DNA of 64,000 nucleotides from Algoriphagus ratkowskyi (GCF_002150505.1 NZ_MSSV01000006.1:62001-126000), one strand, 5' to 3'; counted from the stretch's first letter, positions 35,544 to 44,633 are shown. Notes: generated by a model from the sequence alone, not told the origin. Made by a program: numbers and translations.

Positions 35544-36578
35544 ATGAAAAATAGGTACTCACTATTAGCGGGAAGTTTGGCTCTAGCTTTTGCCTGCTCC
35601 TCTCCAAAAACTACAGAAAAAACAGAAGTCCCTAAACTTTCTGGCAATCCTATTTTCGAAGGCTGGTATGCTGATCCAGAAGGAATTGTGTTTGGAGACG
35701 AGTACTGGGTTTACCCTACCTTCTCCGCTGCCTACACTGACCAATTACACTTTGATGCTTTTTCATCAAAGGATTTAGTCACTTGGGAAAAGCATGCGAA
35801 TATTTTAGATACTGCAGCCATCAAGTGGGCTAGACAAGCGATGTGGGCACCAGCGGCAATCGAGAAAGACGGGAAATATTACCTCTTCTTTTCGGCAAAT
35901 GACATACAGCGCCCAAGTCGTGATGGTTGGGATCCAAACAATGACATCAATCATTTTGGTGGACTAGGAGTCGCAGTTGCGGACTCACCTGCCGGTCCAT
36001 TCAAAGACCATATTGGCAAGCCCCTTCTTTCTGAATTCTACAATGATGCCCAACCTATCGACCAGTTTGTTTTCAAAGACATGGATGGCAGCTATTACAT
36101 GCTGTATGGAGGTTGGAGTCACTGCAACATCGGCAAGCTCAATGCTGATTTTACTGGCTTCGAGCCTTGGGATGATGGTGAGCTTTTCCATGAAATAACT
36201 CCTGAAGGCTACGTAGAAGGTCCTTTTATATTTATCAGAGAAGGAAAATATTATTTCCTCTGGTCGGAAGGCGGCTGGACAAATGACAGTTACAAAGTGG
36301 CCTATGCTATGTCCGACAATATCAATGGACCATGGGATAGAATCGGAACTATCCTAGAAAACGATACCACAGTGGCTACCGGAGCTGGTCACAATTCAGT
36401 CATCCAAAAACCCGGCAGCGACGACTGGTACATGATCTATCACCGCCGACCAATCCCTAATGAAGGTCGTGACCATCGAGTGACAGCAATTGATATAATG
36501 AAATTTAATGAAGACGGTACAATCAAGCCTATAAAGATGACTTTTGAAGGAGTCGCAGCAAATCCGATCTTGGAATAA
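35544..36578 (+). CDS. Glycoside hydrolase family 43-like lipoprotein
   Basis: 344 residues from the ATG at 35544, chosen because it gives a clean lipoprotein signal (SLALAFAC, lipidated Cys18); in-frame starts further up (for example 35487) add no signal. Five-bladed propeller features of GH43: YADPEGIV with the base Asp, WAPAAIEKDGKYYLFFSAN, PIDQFVFKDMDGSYYMLYGG with the pKa-modulating Asp, and YVEGPFIF with the acid Glu, then NSVIQKPGSDDWYMIYHRRP. It probably trims arabinose, xylose or galactose from plant or algal polysaccharide at the cell surface. Stands alone, with no SusC/SusD pair beside it. A strong terminator follows. Confidence 0.93.
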   Translation: MKNRYSLLAGSLALAFACSSPKTTEKTEVPKLSGNPIFEGWYADPEGIVFGDEYWVYPTFSAAYTDQLHFDAFSSKDLVTWEKHANILDTAAIKWARQAMWAPAAIEKDGKYYLFFSANDIQRPSRDGWDPNNDINHFGGLGVAVADSPAGPFKDHIGKPLLSEFYNDAQPIDQFVFKDMDGSYYMLYGGWSHCNIGKLNADFTGFEPWDDGELFHEITPEGYVEGPFIFIREGKYYFLWSEGGWTNDSYKVAYAMSDNINGPWDRIGTILENDTTVATGAGHNSVIQKPGSDDWYMIYHRRPIPNEGRDHRVTAIDIMKFNEDGTIKPIKMTFEGVAANPILE

Positions 36579-36602
36579 AAACTTGTAATAAATCAATTAT
36601 CT

Positions 36603-36638
36603 AAGTCCAGTTGTGAATTTCACAGCTGGACTTTTTTT
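36603..36638 (+). terminator. Strong terminator of the GH43 gene
   Basis: AAGTCCAGTTGTG pairs with CACAGCTGGACTT (one G-T pair), 5-base loop, then a run of seven T. Begins 24 bases after the GH43 stop. Confidence 0.9.
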
Positions 36639-36761
36639 ATTCCTTTTAATTCATAAAAATTATATATTTAAACTACTGAACGCCAACGCATAACTACACT
36701 TTTGCATCGAGAGCCATTAGTATTATGATTTTGGCTCATTGTTCAATTAAGATTGGGTTTT

Positions 36762-37472
36762 ATGAAGCTTTTCCCAAAACTCCATTTGTGGTTAATACTA
36801 CCATTTGTTATTACGTTAATAGGGTTTCAAGGCTACTGGTTTGGCTTTAAAAATGCCCCATTGCATTGGCATTTGCATGGACTCTCAGCCACTATTTGGT
36901 ATGTATGTTTGATTATTCAGCCTTGGATTTACCACAATCGAACTATTCAAATTCATAGAAAAGTAGGTATGCTTTCACTACTTATAGCTGGATTTCTCAT
37001 CGCTTCTGCACTGAATATGATCCTGATAAGCTTACCTAACATGAGCGAATTCTCTCCCCTTTATCCTGTTAGGTACAGTCTTGCATTTGTAGATTTGATT
37101 TCAATTTCTGGCTTTACCTTGTCGATAGCACTTGCCATAGTCTACGCTCGAAATACACAAGTACATGCCCGATGGATGATTTCGACAGTATTTTGGGTTT
37201 TGGCTCCCGGTACTGTACGGTTCTCATTCATTCCATTGGATGCCATATTTCAGCCCAAGAAATTTTCTGACTTCCCATTTGAATGGACTGATGTTTTCAT
37301 CTGGAATGAAGTACTAATTATTCTGCTCATACTATTTCTGGTGATTAGAGACTACATCAAAGATCACAAAATCTATTTTTCCTATGTTTTGATTTTAACA
37401 GCAAATGTTCTTTTCATTCCCATCATCACTGGTTTAAAAGATGCAGCTTGGTTGAGGTCGTTCTTTGACTGA
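36762..37472 (+). CDS. Multi-span membrane protein with conserved histidines (unknown family)
   Basis: 236 residues from the ATG at 36762; a TTG at 36753 is in frame but unlikely. Six to seven membrane helices. Histidines stand in HWHLHGLSATIWY, in the loop YHNRTIQIHRKVG and in VHARWM, a layout seen in small integral heme-binding or DUF2306-like proteins. No family can be named firmly. Single gene; a hairpin follows its stop. Confidence 0.75.
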   Translation: MKLFPKLHLWLILPFVITLIGFQGYWFGFKNAPLHWHLHGLSATIWYVCLIIQPWIYHNRTIQIHRKVGMLSLLIAGFLIASALNMILISLPNMSEFSPLYPVRYSLAFVDLISISGFTLSIALAIVYARNTQVHARWMISTVFWVLAPGTVRFSFIPLDAIFQPKKFSDFPFEWTDVFIWNEVLIILLILFLVIRDYIKDHKIYFSYVLILTANVLFIPIITGLKDAAWLRSFFD

Positions 37473-37494
37473 ATTAATAACTTGTTAAATTAAA

Positions 37495-37529
37495 AAGACA
37501 CCTAAAAACAATGAATTTTAAGGTGTCTT
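37495..37529 (+). terminator. Hairpin after the multi-span membrane protein gene
   Basis: AAGACACCT and AGGTGTCTT form a 9-base stem around an A/T-rich loop, followed by AATTTT. Moderate quality. Confidence 0.55.
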
Positions 37530-37568
37530 AATTTTAACTCAAAAATTTATCACACCTACAGTAAGCTA

Positions 37569-37737
37569 CTATAAAGTAACCTTCACTTCTTTTTTCTCCC
37601 TTCCTCTTATAAAACCAAGAAGTACTTCGTCCTTTTTCTGGAAAGCACTCAATGCACGCAAGTAATTCGTCATATCCACACTAGTGGAATCGCCCATTTT
37701 TATATATAAATCTCCATCTAACAAAGAGCTTGTGGGC
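37569..37737 (-). pseudogene. C-terminal remnant of a PDZ-domain protein (minus strand)
   Basis: Reading the minus strand from about 37737 to a TAG at 37571-37569 gives about 55 residues: RPTSSLLDGDLYIKMGDS, then NYLRALSAFQKKDEV and ending VKVTL. This matches the end of a PDZ domain as found at the C-terminus of some Bacteroidota peptidases. There is no start codon or N-terminal part, and the frame meets the oppositely oriented PD40 fragment at once. So it is a cut-off piece, not a gene. Confidence 0.6.
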
Positions 37738-37738
37738 C

Positions 37739-38127
37739 TACTTTTGATGAAGAGGCAAAGGAATACAAGGATTTGCTTTCTGAAGGATTGGTGATGCCGA
37801 CAAGTATGGAGCTATACGTAACAAATGCTGATGGAAGCGAAGCTAGAAAATTAACAGATCTGGGTAAAGCCCATTGGGTACCTTTATTTCATCCATCTGG
37901 AGAAAAAATCATTTTCGCTTCAAATTATCAAACGGAACGTGGTTATCCATTTATTCTCTTCATTATTAAACTTGATGGATATGATTTAACCCTATCACAC
38001 ATGATGGGGCTTTTGATGCTTTCCCAGTTTACTCAAATGATAGAAAATACCTAGTTTTCTCCTCAGATAGAAACAATGGCGGACTAGAGACACCATCCTC
38101 TTTGTGGCTGAATGGGTAGGAGGATAA
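37739..38127 (+). pseudogene. C-terminal remnant of a TolB/PD40 beta-propeller protein with two frameshifts
   Basis: Frame one gives GPTFDEEAKEYKDLLSEG, MELYVTNADGSEARKLTDLG and FHPSGEKIIFASNYQ, clear TolB-type PD40 repeats. After KLDGYDLT the frame breaks near 37990 and another frame continues ITHDGAFDAFPVYSND and YLVFSSDRNNGG. It shifts again near 38085 to TRDTILFVAEWVGG and a TAA at 38125-38127. All pieces line up with one intact family C-terminus, so this is a decayed gene end rather than three ORFs. An ORF at 37773-38054 is only its first part. Confidence 0.7.
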
Positions 38128-38208
38128 TTAATAAAAAATTGCCTTTTAGATCAACTTGAAAATTATTCTTAACTTAAAATTTCAAATAAAACCGAAACTT
38201 CCTGAACT

Positions 38209-38409
38209 ATGAAAAAATTAAGATCATTATTCTCAATGGTAATTTTGATTACGCTTTTCTCAGGTATGGCAATCTCATCCTGTGGTGGAAAGAAAGATGC
38301 CAATGATGAAAAAACAGAAGTATCTGAACATCCAGCTGATTCAGAGCATCCTGCTGATAGTACAGAGCATCCGGCTGATGGAGATAGTACAGAACATCCA
38401 AAAGATTAA
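38209..38409 (+). CDS. Tiny lipoprotein with EHPAD repeats
   Basis: 66 residues. A clear lipoprotein signal (SMVILITLFSGMAISSC) predicts lipidation at Cys25. The mature part, about 41 residues, is almost entirely a His/Asp/Glu-rich low-complexity region with four copies of EHPAD or EHPKD. Such repeats could bind metal ions or merely be a spacer; no family is recognised. The bidirectional terminator after it is strong, suggesting a genuine transcript. It follows the decayed gene remnants but shows no decay itself. Confidence 0.7.
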   Translation: MKKLRSLFSMVILITLFSGMAISSCGGKKDANDEKTEVSEHPADSEHPADSTEHPADGDSTEHPKD

Positions 38410-38430
38410 TTTTGAACATTTACTAATCAA

Positions 38431-38459
38431 AAAGAGGCTGTCGATTGACAGCCTCTTTT
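38431..38459. terminator. Bidirectional terminator between the EHPAD lipoprotein and the transglutaminase gene
   Basis: AAAGAGGCTGTC and GACAGCCTCTTT form a perfect 12-base stem with a GATT loop and A/T on either side; serves both convergent genes. Confidence 0.88.
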
Positions 38460-38461
38460 AG

Positions 38462-39811
38462 TTATAACTCATTTTTTCTACTGAAAGTAAATTTGGAATT
38501 AACCTTTACCTGTTTTCCATCAATCTCTAGATATGGATATGCCAGGAAGTTTATAGGACCGGCTTCAGGGCTAGGAGTCATCTTCAGATCTCTACCTCTA
38601 CTCAGTTCTATTCTATTGGCGGGATGACGTCCAAAATAGTAGGTTGCCAAAGCGGTGTATTTATTGGCCTCGGAGATGTCCACTGGCCACCATTTGCCAT
38701 CCGCATAAAACTCCGCCCAACAGTGGTAACCGTCTATTCCTCCTTCATCACGATCCGATGGGATAGATGCCCCTATAGCAAAGCGAGAAGGAATCCCCAC
38801 AGATCTAGCCAGAGAAATAAACAGAGAGTGAAATTCAGTACAGTTTCCAGTTTTACTATCACAGGCATAATAAGAATCTCCATTTCCATAATCTCCGACC
38901 TTAGCATATTTCATATTATCGATGACGTAATCATAGAGTGCTCGGGCTTGTATTAAATGAGTATCATTAATTTTAACACCTAGTGTTTCCTTAGCTATTT
39001 GCTCAAACTGCCCACCCGTAGGCATGAGTTTAGTCGAACCTAAATACAAGGAAACATCAGGTTCATGAGCATTATATGGCCCTTTTTCTTTCCTTTTTAC
39101 GTGGTAGGCAAGAGTGATTTCCTCACCAGAATTTTCTGGCCCAAGCTCCATGAAAAGAAGTTTGTTGCCGTAGTTTTCCTCACGTATTTCTCTAGTACCT
39201 GCTGGTACTTTCTTAGAAACTAATTCTACCTGCTGGAAATCATCAGTTTCACTAATAGGAATCCACATTTTAGCAGGTCCTTCTAGCGTAGGCACCTGGG
39301 CAGAATAGTAAAAAGTAAATTCATCACCACCTTCTATCACTCCGAGAAGCCTATTGTTAGATTCTGCCATGGCTACTTTAAACCAAGTTTTATCCTCCTT
39401 GTTTTGTTTCCATGAATAGTAGGGTTTGCCATTAAACTTATGCACAGAAGTAGCGGTCACACCCATAGACCCAGGATCGCCTTCCATAAAAAAATCTACA
39501 TCATAGACATCTCCACTTTCATCTACCAAGTCAACACAGGCAAAATGACTTTTTGGACCTAGTCTGGACAAGTACTCAGTATGTACCCTTACTAGCTTCA
39601 TTTTCAAATCATGATTCTCATCTTTTATTGGGAAAACTCCACCATTTTTTTCTGTCTGATCAGCTATAAACTTTTTTATACCCTCTTCGATTTCATCTAT
39701 ACTTACTCTCTCAATTTTTTCAGATAGTTCTTCCTGCACTTCCTCTTTGCAGGAAAAAAGCATTAGGACTCCAAATAGAATAAATATGCTAGAGATGGTT
39801 TTACTTTTCAT
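38462..39811 (-). CDS. Transglutaminase-like domain lipoprotein
   Basis: 449 residues. Lipobox LMLFSC gives a lipidated Cys21. The C-terminal half has a transglutaminase-like core with the thiol-protease-type triad: Cys in TGNCTEFHSLF, His in GYHCWAEF and Asp in PVDISEA; it follows the family layout RARALYDYVIDNMKY, SVGIPSRFAIG. The N-terminal ~240 residues are exported and of unknown fold. Might be a cell-surface protease or amide-crosslinking enzyme; the exact reaction is not known for this subfamily. Stop and terminator overlap the terminator shared with the EHPAD gene. Confidence 0.9.
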   Translation of the reverse strand: MKSKTISSIFILFGVLMLFSCKEEVQEELSEKIERVSIDEIEEGIKKFIADQTEKNGGVFPIKDENHDLKMKLVRVHTEYLSRLGPKSHFACVDLVDESGDVYDVDFFMEGDPGSMGVTATSVHKFNGKPYYSWKQNKEDKTWFKVAMAESNNRLLGVIEGGDEFTFYYSAQVPTLEGPAKMWIPISETDDFQQVELVSKKVPAGTREIREENYGNKLLFMELGPENSGEEITLAYHVKRKEKGPYNAHEPDVSLYLGSTKLMPTGGQFEQIAKETLGVKINDTHLIQARALYDYVIDNMKYAKVGDYGNGDSYYACDSKTGNCTEFHSLFISLARSVGIPSRFAIGASIPSDRDEGGIDGYHCWAEFYADGKWWPVDISEANKYTALATYYFGRHPANRIELSRGRDLKMTPSPEAGPINFLAYPYLEIDGKQVKVNSKFTFSRKNEL

Positions 39812-39990
39812 AGAAATTCGGGATTTGGGCTAAAGATAGTAATCATTGCTTATGCCTGAAAACAAGTGTAAAAGTGCTAGGTATGTTTTAATTTTGGTTA
39901 TTCACAGTTGAACTAATAGTTATAACTACGGCAAGGATTGGTTGGCTGAATTTTTGTTTTTAAAAGTTTATAACTAACTCACGAACAGCC

Positions 39991-40455
39991 ATGAGATCTA
40001 TATATATCGTATTTTTGACTCTATTAGCATTGTCCTCTTGTAGTGGACCCAAAAAGGATTCCCCGATTGACGCAGCCTTTTCCCCGGAAACTGAGCTTAT
40101 AGAAGCCATTAATACAGAGTGTTTTCAATACATAGGAGAAAAAGATACCGTACGACTCACCACACACATAAATGGAACTAAGCTTACGGGAACACTCGAT
40201 TACTTTATTTTTGAAAAAGATAAAAATAGTGGTACCATAGAAGGTGAAATCCGAGATGGGTTGATCATTGCGGAATATACTTTTATGTCCGAAGGCGTTA
40301 CTTCTAAGCGCCAGGTCGTGTTTAAAAATACAGAAGATGGATGGAAAGAAGGCTACGGCGAAATGAAAACTGTGGATGAAATACCTGTGCAGGTCAATTT
40401 AGATTCGCTGGATTACAGTCACAATATGGCATTATCTCCTTTTCCATGTGATTAA
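39991..40455 (+). CDS. Hypothetical lipoprotein
   Basis: 154 residues. A short signal ends in LALSSC (lipidated Cys17). The mature part has beta-strand-like segments (VRLTTHINGTKLTGTLDYFIFEKDK, GTIEGEIRDGLIIAEYTFMSEG, SKRQVVFKN), like other small Bacteroidota outer-membrane-linked lipoproteins with a lipocalin-type barrel. One Cys near the front (NTECFQYIG) and one at the end (PFPCD) could form a disulfide. No known family recognised. 80 bases before the MscS gene on the same strand. Confidence 0.8.
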   Translation: MRSIYIVFLTLLALSSCSGPKKDSPIDAAFSPETELIEAINTECFQYIGEKDTVRLTTHINGTKLTGTLDYFIFEKDKNSGTIEGEIRDGLIIAEYTFMSEGVTSKRQVVFKNTEDGWKEGYGEMKTVDEIPVQVNLDSLDYSHNMALSPFPCD

Positions 40456-40585
40456 TGCAAGTAACTTCTATTTTGGCTTTCTCGGAGCAAATCCTTAATT
40501 TCTAAGCTCAAATCACCCAAGATCTCCTTTTTCAGTGGCTGAAATTGTCAGTCCAAATTCGTTGTACCCTTTTTATACTGAGTTT

Positions 40586-41509
40586 ATGAAATACTATACC
40601 CGTTTGGTTTTGCCCTTATTGGTGACTCTAATCCTTGGATTTTCAAAGATTTTCTATGGCGACGTATCTAAAGAATGGGTCGGAATATGGTCATATCTGC
40701 CTCACTTTAACACAATTTTGATTATATGCGGATTAAGTTGGTGTCTTTTTGTGTTGTTGAAAGTCATGAAAAAAATCTTCATCAAGCAATATGATATTTC
40801 GAAAGAAGACAACCTCAAAGCCAGAAAAGTCCTGACTCAAATCAATATGCTAGTTAAAATTGGCAATTTTCTTATTGTACTTTTAGCAATAGGCTTGATC
40901 CTCATTTCTTTCGAATCGGTTAGGAAAGTTGGTGTTGGTTTTTTTGCATCAGCCGGAATAGCAGGTATTATTATAGGTTTTTCTGCACAGAAAGCCATTG
41001 GAACCTTGATAGCAGGGATTCAGATTGCTTTTACCCAACCGTTCCGTTTAGAAGATGCGGTGGTAGTGGAGGGCGAATGGGGATGGATCGAAGAGATAAA
41101 CTTGAATTATATCGTCGTACGTATCTGGGATCTGAGGAGACTGGTGCTTCCTACTACTTACTTTTTGGAAACTCCATTCCAAAACTGGACTCGGACTTCA
41201 GCAGACTTGTTAGGATCAGTTTTCCTATATACAGATTATACTATTCCGTTTGAGGAGCTGCGCAAAGAATTGGATCGAATTCTAGAGACCACTCCTCTTT
41301 GGGACAAAAAAGTGAAAGTCCTTCAGGTGTCAGATGCTAAAGAACATACGGTGGAGACGAGGATTTTAGTAAGTGCTAAAAACTCTCCTACTGCTTGGGA
41401 CTTACGAGTTTTTGTAAGAGAAAAAATGATAGAATTCATACAGAAGAATTACCCAGAAAGCCTACCGAAGACAAGAGTTGAGATGATTCAAAAAGACATG
41501 AGAAATTAA
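40586..41509 (+). CDS. MscS-family mechanosensitive ion channel
   Basis: 307 residues from the ATG at 40586; a GTG at 40535 would add 17 residues. Three or more membrane helices; the last is the pore helix with GFFASAGIAGIIIGFSAQKAIGTL, then the beta domain QPFRLEDAVVVEGEWGWIEEINL and TYFLETPFQNWTR, matching MscS. It releases solutes when membrane tension rises after osmotic downshift. C-terminal domain ends in a short basic tail. Follows a hypothetical lipoprotein; the next 400 bases carry no gene. Confidence 0.93.
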   Translation: MKYYTRLVLPLLVTLILGFSKIFYGDVSKEWVGIWSYLPHFNTILIICGLSWCLFVLLKVMKKIFIKQYDISKEDNLKARKVLTQINMLVKIGNFLIVLLAIGLILISFESVRKVGVGFFASAGIAGIIIGFSAQKAIGTLIAGIQIAFTQPFRLEDAVVVEGEWGWIEEINLNYIVVRIWDLRRLVLPTTYFLETPFQNWTRTSADLLGSVFLYTDYTIPFEELRKELDRILETTPLWDKKVKVLQVSDAKEHTVETRILVSAKNSPTAWDLRVFVREKMIEFIQKNYPESLPKTRVEMIQKDMRN

Positions 41510-41917
41510 TTTATGAACTAGTAATGTCTAACTTGTTGGCTATGATTGTACTCTGTAATTTTTAATGAGCTTTTAAGATTTTTCTTAAGCAGGTGGCTTG
41601 ACTCATAGAATACTACATGTTCCAATAATATTCAAATTGAGTGCTGGATCTACCAATAGATAAGTATTGCATTCACTTAGATAATACTTCTCAGAGATGT
41701 GATTCAGATTAATAAAAATTTAGAATCGAATATTTTGCTGCTCGAAGGACGCTTAGAAAATTTTATCATACTCAAAAAATGTTTTCTTAAATAAGGCTTT
41801 ATGGTTGAAGCTTTTTTTTATGATTTCTATTAAAAAATAAATTTATTAGTACCTAATACTATTAGAAACTGAGTGAAAACACATCGCTAAAATATTTTTA
41901 CTTTCAGGCAATTTTCC
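41510..41917. other. Intergenic stretch without a recognised gene
   Basis: About 408 bases of AT-rich DNA between the MscS and PorP/SprF genes. A weak hairpin with a T run lies near 41793-41820. I see no convincing ORF or RNA. Confidence 0.5.
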
Positions 41918-42967
41918 TCAATATTTGAAGCAAGGGATAACCCTCCCTCTCTGATTTCTACTATTGGCATTTCCCCATAAAAATGAATAAGTGAGAGAAA
42001 TCTCATGTGCGCCACCACTATTTTTCAGACCAAGTTTAGAAATAGTCACATCATAGGAATAACCTATGTCAAGACCATTTTCCAGGGATATGCCCACCAA
42101 GCCTATAATAGCCTCATTATTAGGCAAGTTGTTTTTGGTTGGAAGTCCACGATACCAAACTCCCAGAACTAAAGGTTCAAGATAGAACTGAGCGCCCACA
42201 TCCAGTTGATTAAATGGGTCTTGTTGTTTGTAATTGAATGCAAATGATACAGATCGCTCTGAAAGAGCATGCGTGAAGTAATTTCTGGACCCACCACCAA
42301 GATCAAATTTTATTCCTCCCTGAGCCGAAAGTTTCATGGGGAGCTTGGAGATTTGTCCCTCTACGAATGAAGTATTTGGTTCAGAAAGATGATGTGCTGA
42401 TGCGCCTAACCATATTCTTTTGGAGTAAAACATTCCACCCACACTGTAGTCTAAAAAACTGTAGCGGCTATCAATAGGGATGCCATTGAGCTCATCAGTA
42501 ATCCCGCCGATTGAGCCGTTGATGATATCTATTTGGGTGCCAAATACGAGATCAGAAAAAAGCGCATCGCGCTGCATGTAGCTTACCATACCTCCAATCC
42601 TGAAGAACTTATCTTCACCCAATCTCAGCCGGTAAGCATAAGATAGACCTATTTCGTTGGTAGAAAGATTTGCCAAACTTTCCTGGCTGCCGTTGAATAA
42701 CAATCCTATACCACTATTATAATCAAAAATATAATGATCAATGTAAGCGGAATAAGAATTGAAATTTTGATCTAAGCCAGGCCATTGGTTTCGATAATTT
42801 ACTCCTATGCGAGTAACCTCACTAGCTCCCGTTAGTGCGGGATTCAAATATAAAGGAGCGGCATAAAATTGAGAGTACTGGGTATCCTGAGCTATTGCAT
42901 TTGGAAAAATGCAACAAATAGCCCCAATAGTAATGAATACACCAATTATTTTCCTAAACATAGACAA
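41918..42967 (-). CDS. PorP/SprF family outer membrane protein
   Basis: 349 residues. Signal peptide ends near IAQ, then DTQYSQFYAAPLYLNPALTG, the hallmark of PorP/SprF. The rest is a beta-barrel with many Tyr and Gly (for example YRNQWPG, YLEPLVLGVWYRG) and ends FLWGNANSRNQRGRVIPCFKY. PorP/SprF proteins assist the type IX secretion system, often pairing with a large adhesin such as SprB. Here no adhesin or other T9SS gene is adjacent, so its partner protein is elsewhere. Its 3' region has no clear terminator. Confidence 0.93.
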   Translation of the reverse strand: MSMFRKIIGVFITIGAICCIFPNAIAQDTQYSQFYAAPLYLNPALTGASEVTRIGVNYRNQWPGLDQNFNSYSAYIDHYIFDYNSGIGLLFNGSQESLANLSTNEIGLSYAYRLRLGEDKFFRIGGMVSYMQRDALFSDLVFGTQIDIINGSIGGITDELNGIPIDSRYSFLDYSVGGMFYSKRIWLGASAHHLSEPNTSFVEGQISKLPMKLSAQGGIKFDLGGGSRNYFTHALSERSVSFAFNYKQQDPFNQLDVGAQFYLEPLVLGVWYRGLPTKNNLPNNEAIIGLVGISLENGLDIGYSYDVTISKLGLKNSGGAHEISLTYSFLWGNANSRNQRGRVIPCFKY

Positions 42968-43188
42968 CTACGCCATTCCTCTACAAACTTATGCAATAGT
43001 AAAATGGCAAAGGTTAAATAATTATGAATTAACGATTTGAAACTTCTAGGGCTTATGATTGGGGCTAACAATCAAATGAATTTCAAACCTATTCTAATTG
43101 ATAAATAATGCCAAATGCAAATTATTCAATTTCTCGTGTATCTGTTCAATAATTATACCAAAGGAAATGATACCATCTCTTTATTAAA

Positions 43189-44421
43189 TTAAATGTCTAA
43201 AACAACCTGATTTTTAATTAAATCCTCAAATTGCTCACGTTTTCTAATCAAATGGGCTTTGCCTTCCCATACCAAAACCTCTGCTGGTCGCAGCCTGGAA
43301 TTATAATTGGAGGACATACTGATGCCATATGCCCCAGCATTTTTGAATACCAATAAATTTCCCTTTGATACAGAGGAAAGCATACGATCCTTAGCCAAAG
43401 TATCTGTCTCACAGATATATCCTACGACATTGTATGGATGTGGCTGTCCTTCAGGATTGCTTAGATTATAGACATCATGATATGCGTCATACATCATCGG
43501 TCTTATCAGGTGATTAAGTCCCGAATCCACTCCCACAAATGTGATTTGAGGCGTCTTTTTGACCATATTAGTTTCTACGATAAGATACCCGGATTCACTT
43601 ACCAGAAACTTACCCGGTTCAATCCAAAGCTCTAACTTTCTGCCATATTTCTCGCAGAACTCATTGAATGCTGCCGACACTTTGGCGCCCACCTCTGCTA
43701 TATCAGTAGAAGGATCACCAGATTTATAAGCAACTTTAAATCCTCCTCCAAAGTCCAAGAAGGTAAGATCAGGAAAGTTTATCGCGGCTTCAAAAAGCAC
43801 ATTACCACCTCTCAGGAATATCTCAGCATCAAGAATATCAGATCCCGTATGGATATGAAGACCTACGATTTTTATCTTGTATTTCTCTACTACTTCAAGA
43901 ATCTCATGAAGCTGCTGGATGGAAATCCCAAATTTGCTCTGAATGTGACCAACAGAAATCTTAGCATTTCCACCAGCCATTATGTGAGGATTTATTCGGA
44001 TGCAGGCTGGCTTGGTATTGCCATAAACTTCACCAAATTCCTCCATCAGCGAAATGCTGTCTAGATTAACCATGACGCCTAATTCTACGGCTTCTTGTAC
44101 CTCACGGAAGTTCACTCCGCTTGGTGTGTACATAATCTCCGAAGCGGCAAATCCCGCCAACATACAAATCCTCACTTCTTCTATAGAAACCGCATCCACG
44201 CCCTCTCCGGCTTTTTTTACCAATTTCAAAATACTGATATTGGATAGCGCTTTGGTAGCATATTTGATCTTCAGTGGAACAGTAGCGAAGGCAGTCTGCA
44301 GCGCTTTGATTTGGCTCACTATCTTTTCACCGTCGTAAACATATATTGGTGTGCCGAATTCTTGAGCAATAGATTCTAGACTTACGCCTTGGAGGTGAAT
44401 AGGGTGTTGAGGTGCGGACAT
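43189..44421 (-). CDS. lysA: Diaminopimelate decarboxylase
   Basis: 410 residues from the ATG at 44421; an in-frame start at 44451 would lie at the expected start of transcription. Last step to lysine: meso-DAP loses CO2. PLP-dependent fold III enzyme: the Schiff-base Lys is in IKYATKALSN; HIHTGSDI, FGGGFKV and EPGKFLVSESG bind phosphate; CETDTLAKDR carries the Cys and Glu contributed to the neighbouring active site; GAYGISMSSNYNSR is the late motif. Divergent from the kinase/regulator pair; a perfect palindrome overlaps its promoter region. Confidence 0.97.
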   Translation of the reverse strand: MSAPQHPIHLQGVSLESIAQEFGTPIYVYDGEKIVSQIKALQTAFATVPLKIKYATKALSNISILKLVKKAGEGVDAVSIEEVRICMLAGFAASEIMYTPSGVNFREVQEAVELGVMVNLDSISLMEEFGEVYGNTKPACIRINPHIMAGGNAKISVGHIQSKFGISIQQLHEILEVVEKYKIKIVGLHIHTGSDILDAEIFLRGGNVLFEAAINFPDLTFLDFGGGFKVAYKSGDPSTDIAEVGAKVSAAFNEFCEKYGRKLELWIEPGKFLVSESGYLIVETNMVKKTPQITFVGVDSGLNHLIRPMMYDAYHDVYNLSNPEGQPHPYNVVGYICETDTLAKDRMLSSVSKGNLLVFKNAGAYGISMSSNYNSRLRPAEVLVWEGKAHLIRKREQFEDLIKNQVVLDI

Positions 44422-44455
44422 TATCTGTAATTTGTGGGCGAAGATAGCCAAATAA

Positions 44456-44485
44456 CAAAAATAGGAGGCAGTTGCCTCCTATTTT
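44456..44485 (-). promoter_or_regulatory. lysA promoter element overlapped by a perfect 13-base palindrome
   Basis: AAAATAGGAGGCA (44458-44470) and TGCCTCCTATTTT (44473-44485) are perfect inverted copies 2 bases apart. On the minus strand the stem end also makes a -7-like TATTTTTG (44463-44456), 35 bases before the lysA ATG. It reads equally as an operator or as a terminator with a T tail. Confidence 0.5.
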
Positions 44486-44621
44486 CATACGTTATAGTGT
44501 AATTAAGAAAACGCTGTTCTTGAGCATAAATATAGAAGAATGAGATCGAATAGGTCAACACTTCGCCCACTTTACTGCGGTTAAATATTGTTAAGCTCTC
44601 ATTACAGCCTGATTATAGGAT

Positions 44622-44629
44622 TAAATTTG
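44622..44629 (+). promoter_or_regulatory. -7 element of the histidine kinase gene (TAAATTTG)
   Basis: TAnnTTTG match ending only 4 bases before the ATG at 44634, so the transcript would be nearly leaderless. Confidence 0.45.
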
Positions 44630-44633
44630 CACC

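Noticed and set aside
37773-38054. ORF of 93 codons as a complete gene
   Set aside because: It is the first frame of the PD40 remnant; the following frames carry its continuation after frameshifts.
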